Shown: positions 44,548 to 54,016, counted from the stretch's first letter. The stretch is 64,000 nt of DNA from DASYLJ01 sp964432595 (GCA_964432595.1 CAYSOF010000017.1:76261-140260); one strand, 5' to 3'. Made by a program: numbers and translations. The notes: a model not told the origin generated them from the letters alone.

Positions 44548-47421
44548 TCAGGACGCCGCCCGCGCCTCCATGCGGCCGAGCGCCTCGGCCGCGAACGCGC
44601 GCACCTGGGCATCGCCGTCGCCGGCCAGCGCGGCCAGGCGCGGGCGCGCCGCCGCGTCCTGCAGCATGCCGAGCGCCCAGATGGCCGCCAGCCGCGTCCC
44701 CTGGTGCGGATCGTCGAGCAGCGGCAGCAGCGTCGGCGCGAGCGGCACCAGCCGTGCCGCGCCGGCGATCCACGCGCTGGTCTCGCGCTCGAGCGGCTCC
44801 TCCGCGCTGAGCCCCTCGGCGAGGCACGCGGCGACCTTCTCGGGGTGCACCGTCGCCATGTCGATCAGGTAGCTCGGCACGGAGTCCTGCACCTCGTGCT
44901 TGCGCGTGCCGAGCATCGCCACCAGGTCGCACAGGCGATCGAGCTGGCCGAGCCGCACGAGGCCCTCGGCGGCGACGACGCGCAGGTACGGCCGCTTCTC
45001 CTCTTCCTGGAACGTCAGCTCGAAGACGGGGATGGCCTCGCGGTCGTCGAGCATCGCGAGCGCGCGGCCGGCGAACACGCCGACCTGCAGGCGCTGCTTC
45101 AGGTCGCCGAGCCACGTGCGGGCCTCGTCGCGCGGCAGGTCCTGGAGGTGCGGGCGCAGCTGCAGCGGCTGCGGCTCGGTGCCGCCGTTGCGGTGCAGGT
45201 GGCGCTCGTTCGACTCGCGCAGCGCCAGATAGGTGAGCGCGTTGGCGGCGTCGCCGCGCACACGCCACTGGCCGGTGCGGAAGGTGTCGAGCAGGTAATC
45301 GACCGCACGGCCGTCGCCGGCCTCGCCGAGGTTGCGGAGCAGCAGCATCTTGCTCGGCTCGTCGGGCGCGATGGCGTCGGCGAGCGGCTTCACGCCGGCG
45401 GCGTCGCCCGCGAGCGCCAGGAACTCGCGCGTCGCGGCGCCGCGGCGCTCGCGATCGGGATCGGCCATCTCGGCGAGCAGCCGGTCGCGGGGCGGCGTCG
45501 GCGCGAAGGTCTGGACGATCGGCTCCGACGCCGGCAGATCGCGGCGCACGAGCACGTCGTAGCGGCCGAGCCGCGCGTCGAGCCGATAGTGCTCGCGCAA
45601 CCAGTCGCGCAGGATGAAGTAGTACGCCGCCGACTCCGAGAAGAATCCGAGGCGCCGATTCAGCGTGACGACGTACCGCGGCGGCTTGGCCTCGAGCTGG
45701 CGGAGGATCTCCACCTCGGCGGCGTGGTCCGGCCGCCCCGGGAAGAAGTAGTCGTGCGGCGTCGGCGTGGGATGGCCGAGCGCGAACGGCACCAGCGCCA
45801 GCGCGGGATACGCGAAGAGCGGCTCACCCGGCTCGAGGCGATCGCGCAAGTGATCGAACACCGCGTTCAGCGCCTGGAAGTCGTAGCCGCGCTCGGCCTC
45901 GACGTGCACCGGCGCCTGCGACGACGTGAGCGTCACCTGCGGGCGCGCGAGCAGGCCGGCGTAGTTCGGCAGCGCCGCGACCATGGCGAGCGCCGCGCCC
46001 CCGGCCACGAGCCCGCCCTCGACGAGCGCGCGCGGCATGCCGAGCACCGCGGCCCACGCCCGCGCCATGCGCGACGTGCAGGCGACGGCGAGCACCAGGG
46101 CCGACGGCATCGCGACGATGAGGTGCATCGTGTCGATGCGCGGATAGAGCTGGACGAAGCTCGTGTAGGAGAACACGACGAGTGCGAGGAGCCGCCGGCC
46201 CTCGACGCCGAGCCGTCCCGCGGGCCCGCGCAGCCGGCGCAGGCAGTACGCCGACACGGCGAGCCCCATCAGCGGCACGAGCACGAAGCCGACGTGCTGC
46301 GCCTGCCAGACGATCGAGCGCGTGACGCCCTCGGGCATGCGCGCCCAGCTCGCCAGCAGGGCCAGCGTGCCGCCCGTCGCGACCAGCAGGACCACCACCG
46401 CGCGGCTCACGTGCATCCGCCCGCGCTCGGCGCCGAGCCCGAGCACCCCTGCCGTCACCAGGCCGACCGCGACGACGGCCGGCCAGCTCGCCGGGAAGCC
46501 GATCGGCACCGGATAGGGCGTCGCGTAGATGCGGTCGGCGTCCGAGCCGACGAGCAGCACCTCGCGGAGGAAGCCCTGCGGCCCGAGCTTCGCGAGCACC
46601 GGGATCATCCACGGCAGCGTCACGCCGAGGACGCCGGCGGCGACGAGGCCCACGGCGAGCCAGAGCCGGTGCGCCTGCGGCTCGGGCGCCTGCGCCCACA
46701 GGAGGCGCGCGAGCAGCAGCAGCATCGGCGGGCCGCAGATGACGGCGAACTCCGGCTCGATGATCGCGAAGTTGAACACGACGGCGAAGAACAGCGTGCC
46801 GACGACGAGGAGCCCCTGCGCCGAGCGCCGGTCGGGGCTGCCACGTCCCGCGCCGACGAGCGCGAGGACGAGCCCGCAGGCGAGCGCCGCGAGGACGCCC
46901 GAGTTCGGCTTGAAGCTGAATGCGGCGCCCGCCGCGATGCCCGCGAGCACCAGGTCGCCGCGCCGCGCGTCGCGCAGATAGCGGTCGAAGGCCCACTGCG
47001 CCGCCAGGAAGCCGAGCCCCGCGTACCAGGACGGATACGGCACGTTGAACGACGCGAAGTCGCCGATGAAGCACGGCAGGAACGCCGCGTAGCCGAGCGC
47101 CGCCACCGTCGCGAGCCCCACGCCGCCCCACATGCGCGCCAGCGCGTAGAGCAGCGCGACGTTGAGGCCGTTCACGAGGACGAGCGTCCAGCGGAGCGGG
47201 AGGACCGACTCGCCGAACAGGTGGAAGAGACCGGCGTTCAGGTAGAACGTCCCCGGCGTGTAGCCCGTGTGGAAGTCGACGTACGGGAGCTGCCCGCGGA
47301 ACGTGCGCGCGATCTGGAAGAGGATCAGACCCTCGTCCTCGAGGTTGATGCCGTACGGGACGAAGCTCGCGAAGTAGACGGCCGCCACCGCCCCCACCAC
47401 CCACGGGGCCAGGCGTCTCAC
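44548..47421 (-). CDS. GT-C-like polytopic membrane protein fused to C-terminal HEAT-like repeats
   Basis: A 957-residue protein. Residues ~5-540 carry about twelve helices, with first outer loop INLEDEGLILFQIARTFRGQ, then LPYVDFHTGYTPGTFYL. That motif matches the proteins at 8593 and 52156. From ~645 to the end lies a helical repeat region of HEAT/PBS type, with segments such as RRGAATREFLAL, VRGDAANALTYL, GTRLAAIWALGML and VRAFAAEALGRM. The fusion of a GT-C core to HEAT repeats is unusual, and the repeats probably bind a partner protein. The GTG start at 47421 has TAGGAG upstream. It heads the minus-strand operon with the methyltransferase and two sulfatase-like genes. Confidence 0.78.
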   Translation of the reverse strand: MRRLAPWVVGAVAAVYFASFVPYGINLEDEGLILFQIARTFRGQLPYVDFHTGYTPGTFYLNAGLFHLFGESVLPLRWTLVLVNGLNVALLYALARMWGGVGLATVAALGYAAFLPCFIGDFASFNVPYPSWYAGLGFLAAQWAFDRYLRDARRGDLVLAGIAAGAAFSFKPNSGVLAALACGLVLALVGAGRGSPDRRSAQGLLVVGTLFFAVVFNFAIIEPEFAVICGPPMLLLLARLLWAQAPEPQAHRLWLAVGLVAAGVLGVTLPWMIPVLAKLGPQGFLREVLLVGSDADRIYATPYPVPIGFPASWPAVVAVGLVTAGVLGLGAERGRMHVSRAVVVLLVATGGTLALLASWARMPEGVTRSIVWQAQHVGFVLVPLMGLAVSAYCLRRLRGPAGRLGVEGRRLLALVVFSYTSFVQLYPRIDTMHLIVAMPSALVLAVACTSRMARAWAAVLGMPRALVEGGLVAGGAALAMVAALPNYAGLLARPQVTLTSSQAPVHVEAERGYDFQALNAVFDHLRDRLEPGEPLFAYPALALVPFALGHPTPTPHDYFFPGRPDHAAEVEILRQLEAKPPRYVVTLNRRLGFFSESAAYYFILRDWLREHYRLDARLGRYDVLVRRDLPASEPIVQTFAPTPPRDRLLAEMADPDRERRGAATREFLALAGDAAGVKPLADAIAPDEPSKMLLLRNLGEAGDGRAVDYLLDTFRTGQWRVRGDAANALTYLALRESNERHLHRNGGTEPQPLQLRPHLQDLPRDEARTWLGDLKQRLQVGVFAGRALAMLDDREAIPVFELTFQEEEKRPYLRVVAAEGLVRLGQLDRLCDLVAMLGTRKHEVQDSVPSYLIDMATVHPEKVAACLAEGLSAEEPLERETSAWIAGAARLVPLAPTLLPLLDDPHQGTRLAAIWALGMLQDAAARPRLAALAGDGDAQVRAFAAEALGRMEARAAS

Positions 47422-47503
47422 AGGCGTCTCCTACGCAGGGGTTGATCCGGACGGGTCACGGGCGACGACGACCATAACCCGAGGGCCCCGGAACCCGCCA
47501 GCA

Positions 47504-48550
47504 GTGGCGTGGCCGCGGCCACGTTCGGTACTACTCCGGCCGGTGGGTGCCCGGGGCCGGATCGTCGCCGTCGACATGCTGAAGGGTGTCGCGATCGTGT
47601 GGGTCATGCTGATCCACGCGAATCTGCTCGGGGGCACCGTCGTGATGTCTGCCCTGATCAACCACGCCGTGCCCGTGTTCGTCGTGCTCTCCGGGCTCAA
47701 CTCGGAGCTCTGGTGGGAGCGGCGCACGAGCGGGCGGACGCTCGCCGACCTCGGCACATGGCTCTGGTCACGCGCGCGCCGGCTCTACCCGCCGCTGTGG
47801 GCCATGCTCGCCGTGTGGTGGGCCATGGCGCTGTGCTCGGCGCGTCCGCTCGGGCCGCTGTCGTGGACGCTCGCCGCGCGCCACGCGCTGGGCGACCTGC
47901 AATGGGTGGATACGGGCTGGTTCGTGACGCTGCTCGTGCAGCTCGTCGTGCTCTTCCCCGTGCTGCACTTCGCCGCGCGACGCATCGGCGACCTGCCCGT
48001 GCTGGCGTTCGGGATCGCCTGTCTCCTCGCGACGATCACCTGGCGGTTCTGGCTGCTCGGCCCCCTCGGCTACAACGGCCTGCTCGTGTTCGCGCCGCGC
48101 ATGTTCGCGCACCTCGCGTTCGGCATGCTCCTCGCCCATCACCTCGACTGGCTGACGCCACGCATCGCGCTCGCGGCGCTCCTCCTCGTCGTGCTCGGGT
48201 GGCTCGTCCACGGCGGCGTCGTCGCCCCGGCGCTCGGCGAGCACGCGACCTGGCTGCTCGACCTGCCCCTCACCGTCGTCCTCCTCGTCGCGATGGGCGC
48301 CCTGGCCGACCGACCCTGGATCGCGCGCCCCCTCGCGTGGCTGGGCGTCCACTCCTGGGGACTCTACCTCGCCCAGATCCTCGTCATCGCCGCGATCGCG
48401 TTCCCGATGGGCCGCGCCTGGGCGCCGGCGCATCTGACGCCGGCGCTCTACGCGGCCATCCTGCTCGGCGGCGCGATGGCGGTCGTGCTCGCGGTCGATC
48501 GCGCGCGCTGCTTGACCTCTCGCACCGCTTCGGTGAACCTCGCCACGTGA
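47504..48550 (+). CDS. Acyltransferase family 3 (OafA/OpgC-like) membrane protein
   Basis: A 348-residue polytopic protein. It begins with RIVAVDMLKGVAIVWVMLIH, the acyltransferase-3 opening with its catalytic His in the first helix, and has about ten helices. The RARRLYPPLWAML stretch matches the family RR(L/I)(Y/R)P loop. Members O-acylate lipopolysaccharide, peptidoglycan or glucans. The start at GTG 47504 is uncertain; ATG 47575 (MLKGVAIV) is an alternative that would shorten the N-terminus by 24 residues. It overlaps dprE2 by GTGA, so acylation is genetically coupled to arabinose-lipid synthesis. Confidence 0.78.
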   Translation: MAWPRPRSVLLRPVGARGRIVAVDMLKGVAIVWVMLIHANLLGGTVVMSALINHAVPVFVVLSGLNSELWWERRTSGRTLADLGTWLWSRARRLYPPLWAMLAVWWAMALCSARPLGPLSWTLAARHALGDLQWVDTGWFVTLLVQLVVLFPVLHFAARRIGDLPVLAFGIACLLATITWRFWLLGPLGYNGLLVFAPRMFAHLAFGMLLAHHLDWLTPRIALAALLLVVLGWLVHGGVVAPALGEHATWLLDLPLTVVLLVAMGALADRPWIARPLAWLGVHSWGLYLAQILVIAAIAFPMGRAWAPAHLTPALYAAILLGGAMAVVLAVDRARCLTSRTASVNLAT

Positions 48551-49299
48551 CCCGTCCCTGGCGTCGTGCACTCGTCGTTGGCGCGTCCTCCGGCATCGGT
48601 GCGGAGCTGGCCCGCCAGCTCGGCGCGGCCGGCTGTCACGTGGCGCTCGTCGCCCGCCGTCGCGAGGAGCTCGCGGCGCAGGCCGACGCGATCAACACCG
48701 CGCCCGGCGACGGCCGCGCCCTGATCTACCCGCACGACGTCACGCAGTACGACGGCGTGCCCGACCTGTTCCGCACGATCTGCCACGACCTCGGCGGGCT
48801 CGACCTGTTCGTCTACTCGGCCGGCGTCATGCCGCGCATCGCGCCCGACGAGTACACGTTCGGCAAGGACCGCTCGATCGTCGAGGTGAACGTGCTCGGC
48901 GCGATCGCCTGGCTCAACGAGGCCGCGCAGCGCTTCGAGCGCGGCGGCACCGGCACGATCGTCGGCATCTCGTCCGTCGCCGGCGACCGCGGCCGCCGCG
49001 GCAACCCGGCGTACCACGCGTCGAAAGCGGCGCTCGACGCCTACCTCGAGTCGCTGCGCAACCGCCTCGGCCAGTTCGGCGTGCGCGTCGTCACCGTGAA
49101 GCCCGGCCCCGTCGACACGCCGATGACGCGTGGCCTGGACCGCGTCCCGCTGCTCATTTCGGTCGAGGCCGCCGCCACGCAGACGCTCGACGCGGCCGCG
49201 CGCGGTACGCGCGTCGCCTACGTGCCGTCGAAGTGGCGGCCGATCATGTTCGTCATCCGCAACATCCCCTCGACGATCTTCCAGCGGCTCGACATCTGA
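48547..49299 (+). CDS. dprE2: DprE2-like decaprenylphosphoryl-2-keto-ribose reductase (SDR)
   Basis: A 250-residue SDR with GASSGIG at 12-18, catalytic Ser142 or Ser143, Tyr156 and Lys160 (YHASK). The ending MFVIRNIPSTIFQRLDI follows the mycobacterial DprE2 tail pattern (MMVLRHIPRSIFRKLPI), and SSVAGDRGRRGNPAY resembles SSAAGERVRRANFVY. DprE2 reduces the keto intermediate made by DprE1, giving polyprenyl-phosphoryl arabinofuranose, the arabinose donor for envelope arabinans. The GTG at 48547 overlaps the acyltransferase stop. Its own TGA overlaps dprE1 in TGATG. The pair makes the assignment strong. Substrate chain length is unknown. Confidence 0.85.
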   Translation: MTRPWRRALVVGASSGIGAELARQLGAAGCHVALVARRREELAAQADAINTAPGDGRALIYPHDVTQYDGVPDLFRTICHDLGGLDLFVYSAGVMPRIAPDEYTFGKDRSIVEVNVLGAIAWLNEAAQRFERGGTGTIVGISSVAGDRGRRGNPAYHASKAALDAYLESLRNRLGQFGVRVVTVKPGPVDTPMTRGLDRVPLLISVEAAATQTLDAAARGTRVAYVPSKWRPIMFVIRNIPSTIFQRLDI

Positions 49300-50774
49300 T
49301 GTCCTCGTCGCCCGCCAGCCGCCCGCGCCTCGTGCCGGTGGCGTCGCCGTCGGCGGCGCCGCTACCGCTCGACCGCCTCGAGCGTGTCTGGGCCTGGGGA
49401 CGCAGCACCAGCGTGATGAGCTGGGTGTACCGGCCGACGACCATCGACGGCATCCAGGAGGCCTTCGCCCTCGCCCGCGCCCGCGGGCTCAGCGTCGGGC
49501 TGCGCGGCGCGGGCCAGAGCTACGGCGACGCCGCGCTGAACGCCGAGAACGTCAGCCTCGACCTGTCGCGCATGACGCGCGTGCTGGCGTGGGACCCGCA
49601 GAGCGGCGTCATCACCGTCGAGCCGGGCGTCACGATCCAGCAGCTCTGGCAGTACACGCTCGAGGACGGCTGGTGGCCGTCGATCGTGCCGGGGACGATG
49701 TTCGTCTCGCTGGGCGGCGCCACGGCGATGAACGTCCACGGCAAGAACGCGTTCGCGAAGGGCACGCTCGGCGAGCACGTCCACGCGTTCGACATCCTGC
49801 TGCCGACGGGCGAGCGCCGCACGTGCAGCCGCACGGAGAACGCCGAGCTCTTCCACGCCGCGATCGGCGGCTTCGGCATGCTCGGGTGCATCACCAGCGT
49901 CACGTTCTCGATGACGCGCGTGCACTCCGGGCTGCTCGACGTCGAGGCCATCCCGACGCGCACGCTCGACGAGATGATCGAGGTCTTCGAGCAGCGGACG
50001 CCGGTCGCCGACTATCTCGTCGGCTGGGTCGACGGCTTCGCGCAGGGCCCGGCGCTGGGGCGCGGCCTGATCCATCAGGCGAACTACCTCGAACCCGGCG
50101 TCGACCGGCGCGCCGCGCAGACGCTGCGTCCCGCCAACCAGGCGCTGCCCCCGAACCTCTTCGGCGTCCTGCCGAAGGCGATGATGTGGCGCCTCATGCG
50201 TCCGCTGATGCACGCGCCGGGCGTGCGCCTCGTCAACGCGACGAAGTACCACCTGAGCGCGCGCCAGGGCCGCCACCGCTACCGCGACTCGCACGTCGGC
50301 TTCGCGTTCCTCTTCGATTACATCCCGGAGTGGAAGCGCGCCTACGGGCCCGGCGGCATGATCGAGTTCCAGAGCTTCGTGCCCGCCGCCGAGGCGAGCC
50401 GCGCGTTCGGCGCGCAGCTGACGCGCGCGCAGCGCGCCGGCATCGTGCCCTATCTCGGCGTCTTCAAGCGCCACCGTCCCGACCCCTTCCTCCTGAGCTA
50501 CGGCGTCGACGGCTACTCGCTCGCCATGCACTTCCAGGTCACCGCCGCGAATCGCGAGCGCCTCTGGGCGCTGACCCAGGATCTCGGCACGATCGCCGCC
50601 GAGGCCGGCGGCCGCTTCTACTTCGCGAAGGACGCGACGTTCCTGCAGCGCACGCTCGCCGGCTATCTCGACGACGACCGGTTCCGTCGCTTCGCGGACC
50701 TGAAGACGGCATGCGACCCCGAGTCGCTGCTGCAGACCGAGCTCTACCGGCGGCTGTTCGCCACCTCGTCCTGA
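49299..50774 (+). CDS. dprE1: DprE1-like decaprenylphosphoryl-beta-D-ribose 2'-oxidase (FAD)
   Basis: A 491-residue FAD_binding_4 oxidoreductase. The FAD domain has GLRGAGQSYGDAALN and SIVPGTMFVSLGGATAM followed by NVHGKN, with His147 matching the DprE1 active-site His. EWKRAYGPGGMIEFQ and Lys444 in FAKDATF match mycobacterial DprE1 landmarks. The Cys targeted by benzothiazinones (Cys387 in Mycobacterium) aligns with Ala409 in GYSLAMHF, so covalent inhibition should not occur. ATG 49299 overlaps the dprE2 stop. The last 31 bp overlap the convergent flippase gene. The UbiA-type step that makes polyprenyl-phosphoribose is not in this window. Confidence 0.87.
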   Translation: MSSSPASRPRLVPVASPSAAPLPLDRLERVWAWGRSTSVMSWVYRPTTIDGIQEAFALARARGLSVGLRGAGQSYGDAALNAENVSLDLSRMTRVLAWDPQSGVITVEPGVTIQQLWQYTLEDGWWPSIVPGTMFVSLGGATAMNVHGKNAFAKGTLGEHVHAFDILLPTGERRTCSRTENAELFHAAIGGFGMLGCITSVTFSMTRVHSGLLDVEAIPTRTLDEMIEVFEQRTPVADYLVGWVDGFAQGPALGRGLIHQANYLEPGVDRRAAQTLRPANQALPPNLFGVLPKAMMWRLMRPLMHAPGVRLVNATKYHLSARQGRHRYRDSHVGFAFLFDYIPEWKRAYGPGGMIEFQSFVPAAEASRAFGAQLTRAQRAGIVPYLGVFKRHRPDPFLLSYGVDGYSLAMHFQVTAANRERLWALTQDLGTIAAEAGGRFYFAKDATFLQRTLAGYLDDDRFRRFADLKTACDPESLLQTELYRRLFATSS

Positions 50775-52159
50775 GCGCCCACCCAGCGTTCGACGTCGGC
50801 CGCCGTCACCGTGCGGCTCACGATCAGCCCGGCGACGTAGACGACCAGCAGCAGCGCGATCTCGGTCGCGCCGTCGGCCGCGAGCAACGCCACCCCCGCC
50901 GCCGCGCCGCCGAGCGCCAGCGGCCGCAGCACCGCCGCGAGCACCGCCCCGGCCTGCCGACGCGTCGTCGACTCGACGAGCAGGCCGAGCTGCCCCGCCG
51001 CCGTGCCGACGACGATCGCCGCCGCCGCGCCGATCGCGCCCTGCGACGGCACGGCCAGCGCGCCGAGCACGACCACGACCACCGCGGACGTCGCCGTCAT
51101 GACGAAGAGCAGCCGCTGCTGGCCGCGGACCACGAGCAGGTTCGTCAGCACGGCGCCGGACGCCGACAGCACCACGACGACCGCGTACGTCCGCAACACG
51201 GGCGCCGCGGCGACCAGCGCGTCGCCGAAGATCGTGACGAGCACCTGCGCGGGGAACAGCGCGAACACGAGCGCCACCGGCACCAGGACGACGGCGAGCA
51301 GCCGCGCGACGTCGCGCGCGGTGCGCGTCGCGACGGCGGGGTCGGCCGCGAGCGCCGGGAGCACGCTCAGCATCAGCGCGTTGGGCAGCAGGTTGGCTGC
51401 CTCGATGAGCTTCTGCGCGCCGGCGAAGAGCCCCATCGCGGCGGCGCTGTGCAGGCGGACGAGCAGCAGCAGCACCAGCTGCTGCGCCCCGAAGAACACC
51501 AGCGTCGACCCCGCGAGCGGCCACGCCTCGACCGTCAGCTCGCGCAGCAGCGGCGTGTCGAAGCGCAGTCGGGCGCCGGGCCCGCACAGCGCGCGGCCGA
51601 TCAGGAGGCCGATCGGCGCGGCCGTCGCGACCGCGAGCATGACGGCCAGTACGCCGCCGTTCGCGCGCAGCACCAGCGCCAGCCCGGCGAGCGCGAACGC
51701 CGCCTGGCCGGCGACCAGGACGAGGTAGCGCCCGAGCCGCTGCTCCGCACGCAGCAGCACGCGATACGGGCTCGCGACGGTGACGGTGAGCCCGGCGGAC
51801 CAGATGGCGCCCGCCTGCAGCAGGACCGGATCGTCGGCGGTGAGCGCCAGCACGATCAGGCCGATTCCGGCGCCGATCAGCGAGACGACGAGCCGGACGA
51901 ACGCGCCGCGCCCCGCGACTTCCGCGCGGTCCGCCGTCGAGCCGGCGAGCCGCTTCACGAGCACCGCCTCGAGCCCGAGATCGGGGAGCACTTGGAACAG
52001 GCTGAAGAAGGCGAGGACGAACGCGTAGCGCCCGAAGTCGACGAGCGGCAGATGGCGCGGCAGATAGAGCGCGATGCCGAGCGCCACCGTGCGCTCGAGC
52101 GCGGTGGCGAGCGTCGCGTACAGCGCGGCACGGCCGAGCCCCGGTGCCGGTGTGCTCAT
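50744..52159 (-). CDS. Oligosaccharide flippase (Wzx/MOP family)
   Basis: A 471-residue protein with about twelve to fourteen helices, of the polysaccharide biosynthesis/MviN-like MOP type. The opening is RAALYATLATALERTVALGI and PRHLPLVDFGRYAFVLAFFS, and PDLGLEAVLVKRLAG is the usual second-helix region. Wzx proteins move lipid-linked oligosaccharides to the periplasmic side. ATG 52159 overlaps the preceding TGA in ATGA. Its end overlaps dprE1. It is the only clear flippase in the window and is likely the exporter for the lipid-linked units made around it. Confidence 0.84.
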   Translation of the reverse strand: MSTPAPGLGRAALYATLATALERTVALGIALYLPRHLPLVDFGRYAFVLAFFSLFQVLPDLGLEAVLVKRLAGSTADRAEVAGRGAFVRLVVSLIGAGIGLIVLALTADDPVLLQAGAIWSAGLTVTVASPYRVLLRAEQRLGRYLVLVAGQAAFALAGLALVLRANGGVLAVMLAVATAAPIGLLIGRALCGPGARLRFDTPLLRELTVEAWPLAGSTLVFFGAQQLVLLLLVRLHSAAAMGLFAGAQKLIEAANLLPNALMLSVLPALAADPAVATRTARDVARLLAVVLVPVALVFALFPAQVLVTIFGDALVAAAPVLRTYAVVVVLSASGAVLTNLLVVRGQQRLLFVMTATSAVVVVVLGALAVPSQGAIGAAAAIVVGTAAGQLGLLVESTTRRQAGAVLAAVLRPLALGGAAAGVALLAADGATEIALLLVVYVAGLIVSRTVTAADVERWVGAQDEVANSRR

Positions 52160-53961
52160 GGAGCCACCTCGAGCACGTGGAACGGCGGCGCGGCGACGAC
52201 GGGGCGATAGCGGCCCGCGAGCAGCGTCACCATGGCCGGATGCATGCCCCAGGCGACCGCGAGATCGGTGCCCGCGGCGTCGCACGTGACGGCGACCGGG
52301 GGCGGCGCCGACGCGAACGCGCGCGCCAGCAGCGCGACCTCGGTGGCGTCGGGACGGCCCGGGTAGAAGTAGTCGTGCGGCCCGGCGGGCAGGCGTCCGG
52401 CGAAGAACGGCACGACGGCGCAGGCGGGAAACGTCAGCACGCGGACGTCGGCGTCGCCGTGCTCGCGCACGCCCTGCACGGCCGTAGCCAGCGCCTGCAG
52501 CCGATCGCGGCCCGCCGGAACGACGGCGAGCGTGTCGTCCCCGACGCGCACGCGGACGAGTGGATCGGCCGCGAACGCGCGCAGCGTCGGCGCGAGCCGC
52601 AGGAGCGCGATCGCGAGGGTCACGACCACGACGACGGCGGTCGCCCGGCCGCGTGGCAGCCAGCCGCGCGCACCGGTGCGTGCGACGTGCAGCCCGAGCG
52701 GCAGCAGCAGCGGCGCGACGCCGAGCAGATGCAGCATGTCGGGTCGCGGATACAGCTGGAGCGCCGCCACCACGGCGAACGTCACCGCGGCCACCGCGCG
52801 CGCGTCGCCGGGACGCCGGAGCGCGACGACGCCGGAGAACGTCACGATCGGGACCAGCGCCAGCACCGCCGTTTCGGCTCCGACGCGTACCGCCGCCGCG
52901 GCGCCGTGCGCCGCGAGCGCGCCCTCGACGCCGCCGAGTGTCGCCGCCGCGAGCGCGCCGGCGACGAGCCGGCCGACCGCGGCGTCGGCGGGGACACGCA
53001 GCGCGAGCAACCCCATGGCGACCGCGGCGAGCGCGGCATGCGGATAGGGCGTCGCGTACACGTCGGCCACGCCCGCGCCGACCAGCAGCGCCTCGCGCAG
53101 GAATCGCCCGATGCCGAGCTGCGCGAGCACCGGGCCGAACGTCACCGCGGCGACGACGGCGAACCCCGCGACGAGCGCCGCGAGGCGTGGCCAGGCCTCG
53201 GCGTCGGCGACGCCGCGCCGGCGCGCGACGAAGGCCAGCGCCACCGTCGCGGGCACGAGCGCCCACCACGCGACGGTGAGCACCGGCGGGAGCACGAGCG
53301 CGAGCGCGCCCACCACGAGCAGGACGAGGGTCGCGGGTGCGAGCAGACCCGGCCGGACGGTGCCCGTCGGACCGAGGACGAGCGCCGCGGCGGCGCCGCC
53401 CGCGAGCAGGAGGCCGCTGTTCGGCTTGAGCGCGACGGCGCAGCCGGCGAGCACGCCCGCCAGGCCGGCGCGCGCGACCGAGACCGGCCCTGCCCGGCGG
53501 TCGACCGCGAGCAGCGCGCCGACACCGAGCAGCGCGGCGTACCACGAGGGATACGGCACGAGGAACGGCGCGCCGAGCAAGGGCGCCACCGGCAGGAACA
53601 GCGCCACCTCGAGCGCCACCGCCGCGCAGGCGACCGCGGGTCCCGCGAGACGACGCGTAACGATCCATACGCCGGCCGCCGTGAGGGCGTGCGTGACGAC
53701 GAGCGCCCAGCGCACGGTCGTCAGGCCGCCGGCCGCGACCAGCACCGCCTGGGTCGCGAAGTAGAGCGGGCCGTAGCCCGTGTGGAAGTCGACATAGGGA
53801 CGCTGCCCATGCGCGGTCCGCAGCGCCTGCGCGAGCAGCGTGCCCTCGTCGGCGAAGTCGAAGAGGCCATAGTCCCGGAAGGCGGCCGCCCACAGCCCGA
53901 CCGTCATCGCGGCGAGGATGGGCCCGCCTGCGCGCCAGATCGCCCAGCCCTCTGGTGTCAC
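52156..53961 (-). CDS. GT-C-like polytopic membrane protein (DEG-loop paralogue)
   Basis: A 601-residue protein with about ten helices. After the first helix FDFADEGTLLAQALR and GQRPYVDFHTGYGPLYF match the first loops of the proteins at 8593 and 44548. The C-terminal ~130 residues are periplasmic. The start is GTG 53961, with GGAAGG about 7 bp upstream. It is coupled by ATGA to the flippase gene. It probably transfers a sugar from a lipid-phosphate donor. Confidence 0.74.
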   Translation of the reverse strand: MTPEGWAIWRAGGPILAAMTVGLWAAAFRDYGLFDFADEGTLLAQALRTAHGQRPYVDFHTGYGPLYFATQAVLVAAGGLTTVRWALVVTHALTAAGVWIVTRRLAGPAVACAAVALEVALFLPVAPLLGAPFLVPYPSWYAALLGVGALLAVDRRAGPVSVARAGLAGVLAGCAVALKPNSGLLLAGGAAAALVLGPTGTVRPGLLAPATLVLLVVGALALVLPPVLTVAWWALVPATVALAFVARRRGVADAEAWPRLAALVAGFAVVAAVTFGPVLAQLGIGRFLREALLVGAGVADVYATPYPHAALAAVAMGLLALRVPADAAVGRLVAGALAAATLGGVEGALAAHGAAAAVRVGAETAVLALVPIVTFSGVVALRRPGDARAVAAVTFAVVAALQLYPRPDMLHLLGVAPLLLPLGLHVARTGARGWLPRGRATAVVVVVTLAIALLRLAPTLRAFAADPLVRVRVGDDTLAVVPAGRDRLQALATAVQGVREHGDADVRVLTFPACAVVPFFAGRLPAGPHDYFYPGRPDATEVALLARAFASAPPPVAVTCDAAGTDLAVAWGMHPAMVTLLAGRYRPVVAAPPFHVLEVAP

Positions 53962-54006
53962 CGCAGCCTTCCGTTCGACTCGTGTTCCGACGCGCGTCGC
54001 GGCGAT

Positions 54007-54016
54007 GGGTTAACCC
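54007..54016. promoter_or_regulatory. GGGTTAACCC palindrome between divergent operons
   Basis: A perfect 10-bp palindrome with an AT-rich centre lies in the 147-bp gap between the minus-strand GT-C/flippase operon and the plus-strand cupin/gmd genes. It could be an operator for either direction. I see no second copy nearby, so this is tentative. Confidence 0.3.

Noticed and set aside
47504..50774. Actinobacterial origin of the whole window because of dprE1/dprE2
   Set aside because: The surrounding Cys-rich/Thr-rich secreted proteins and gene content do not look actinobacterial; the pair occurs in other phyla, so it cannot fix taxonomy.
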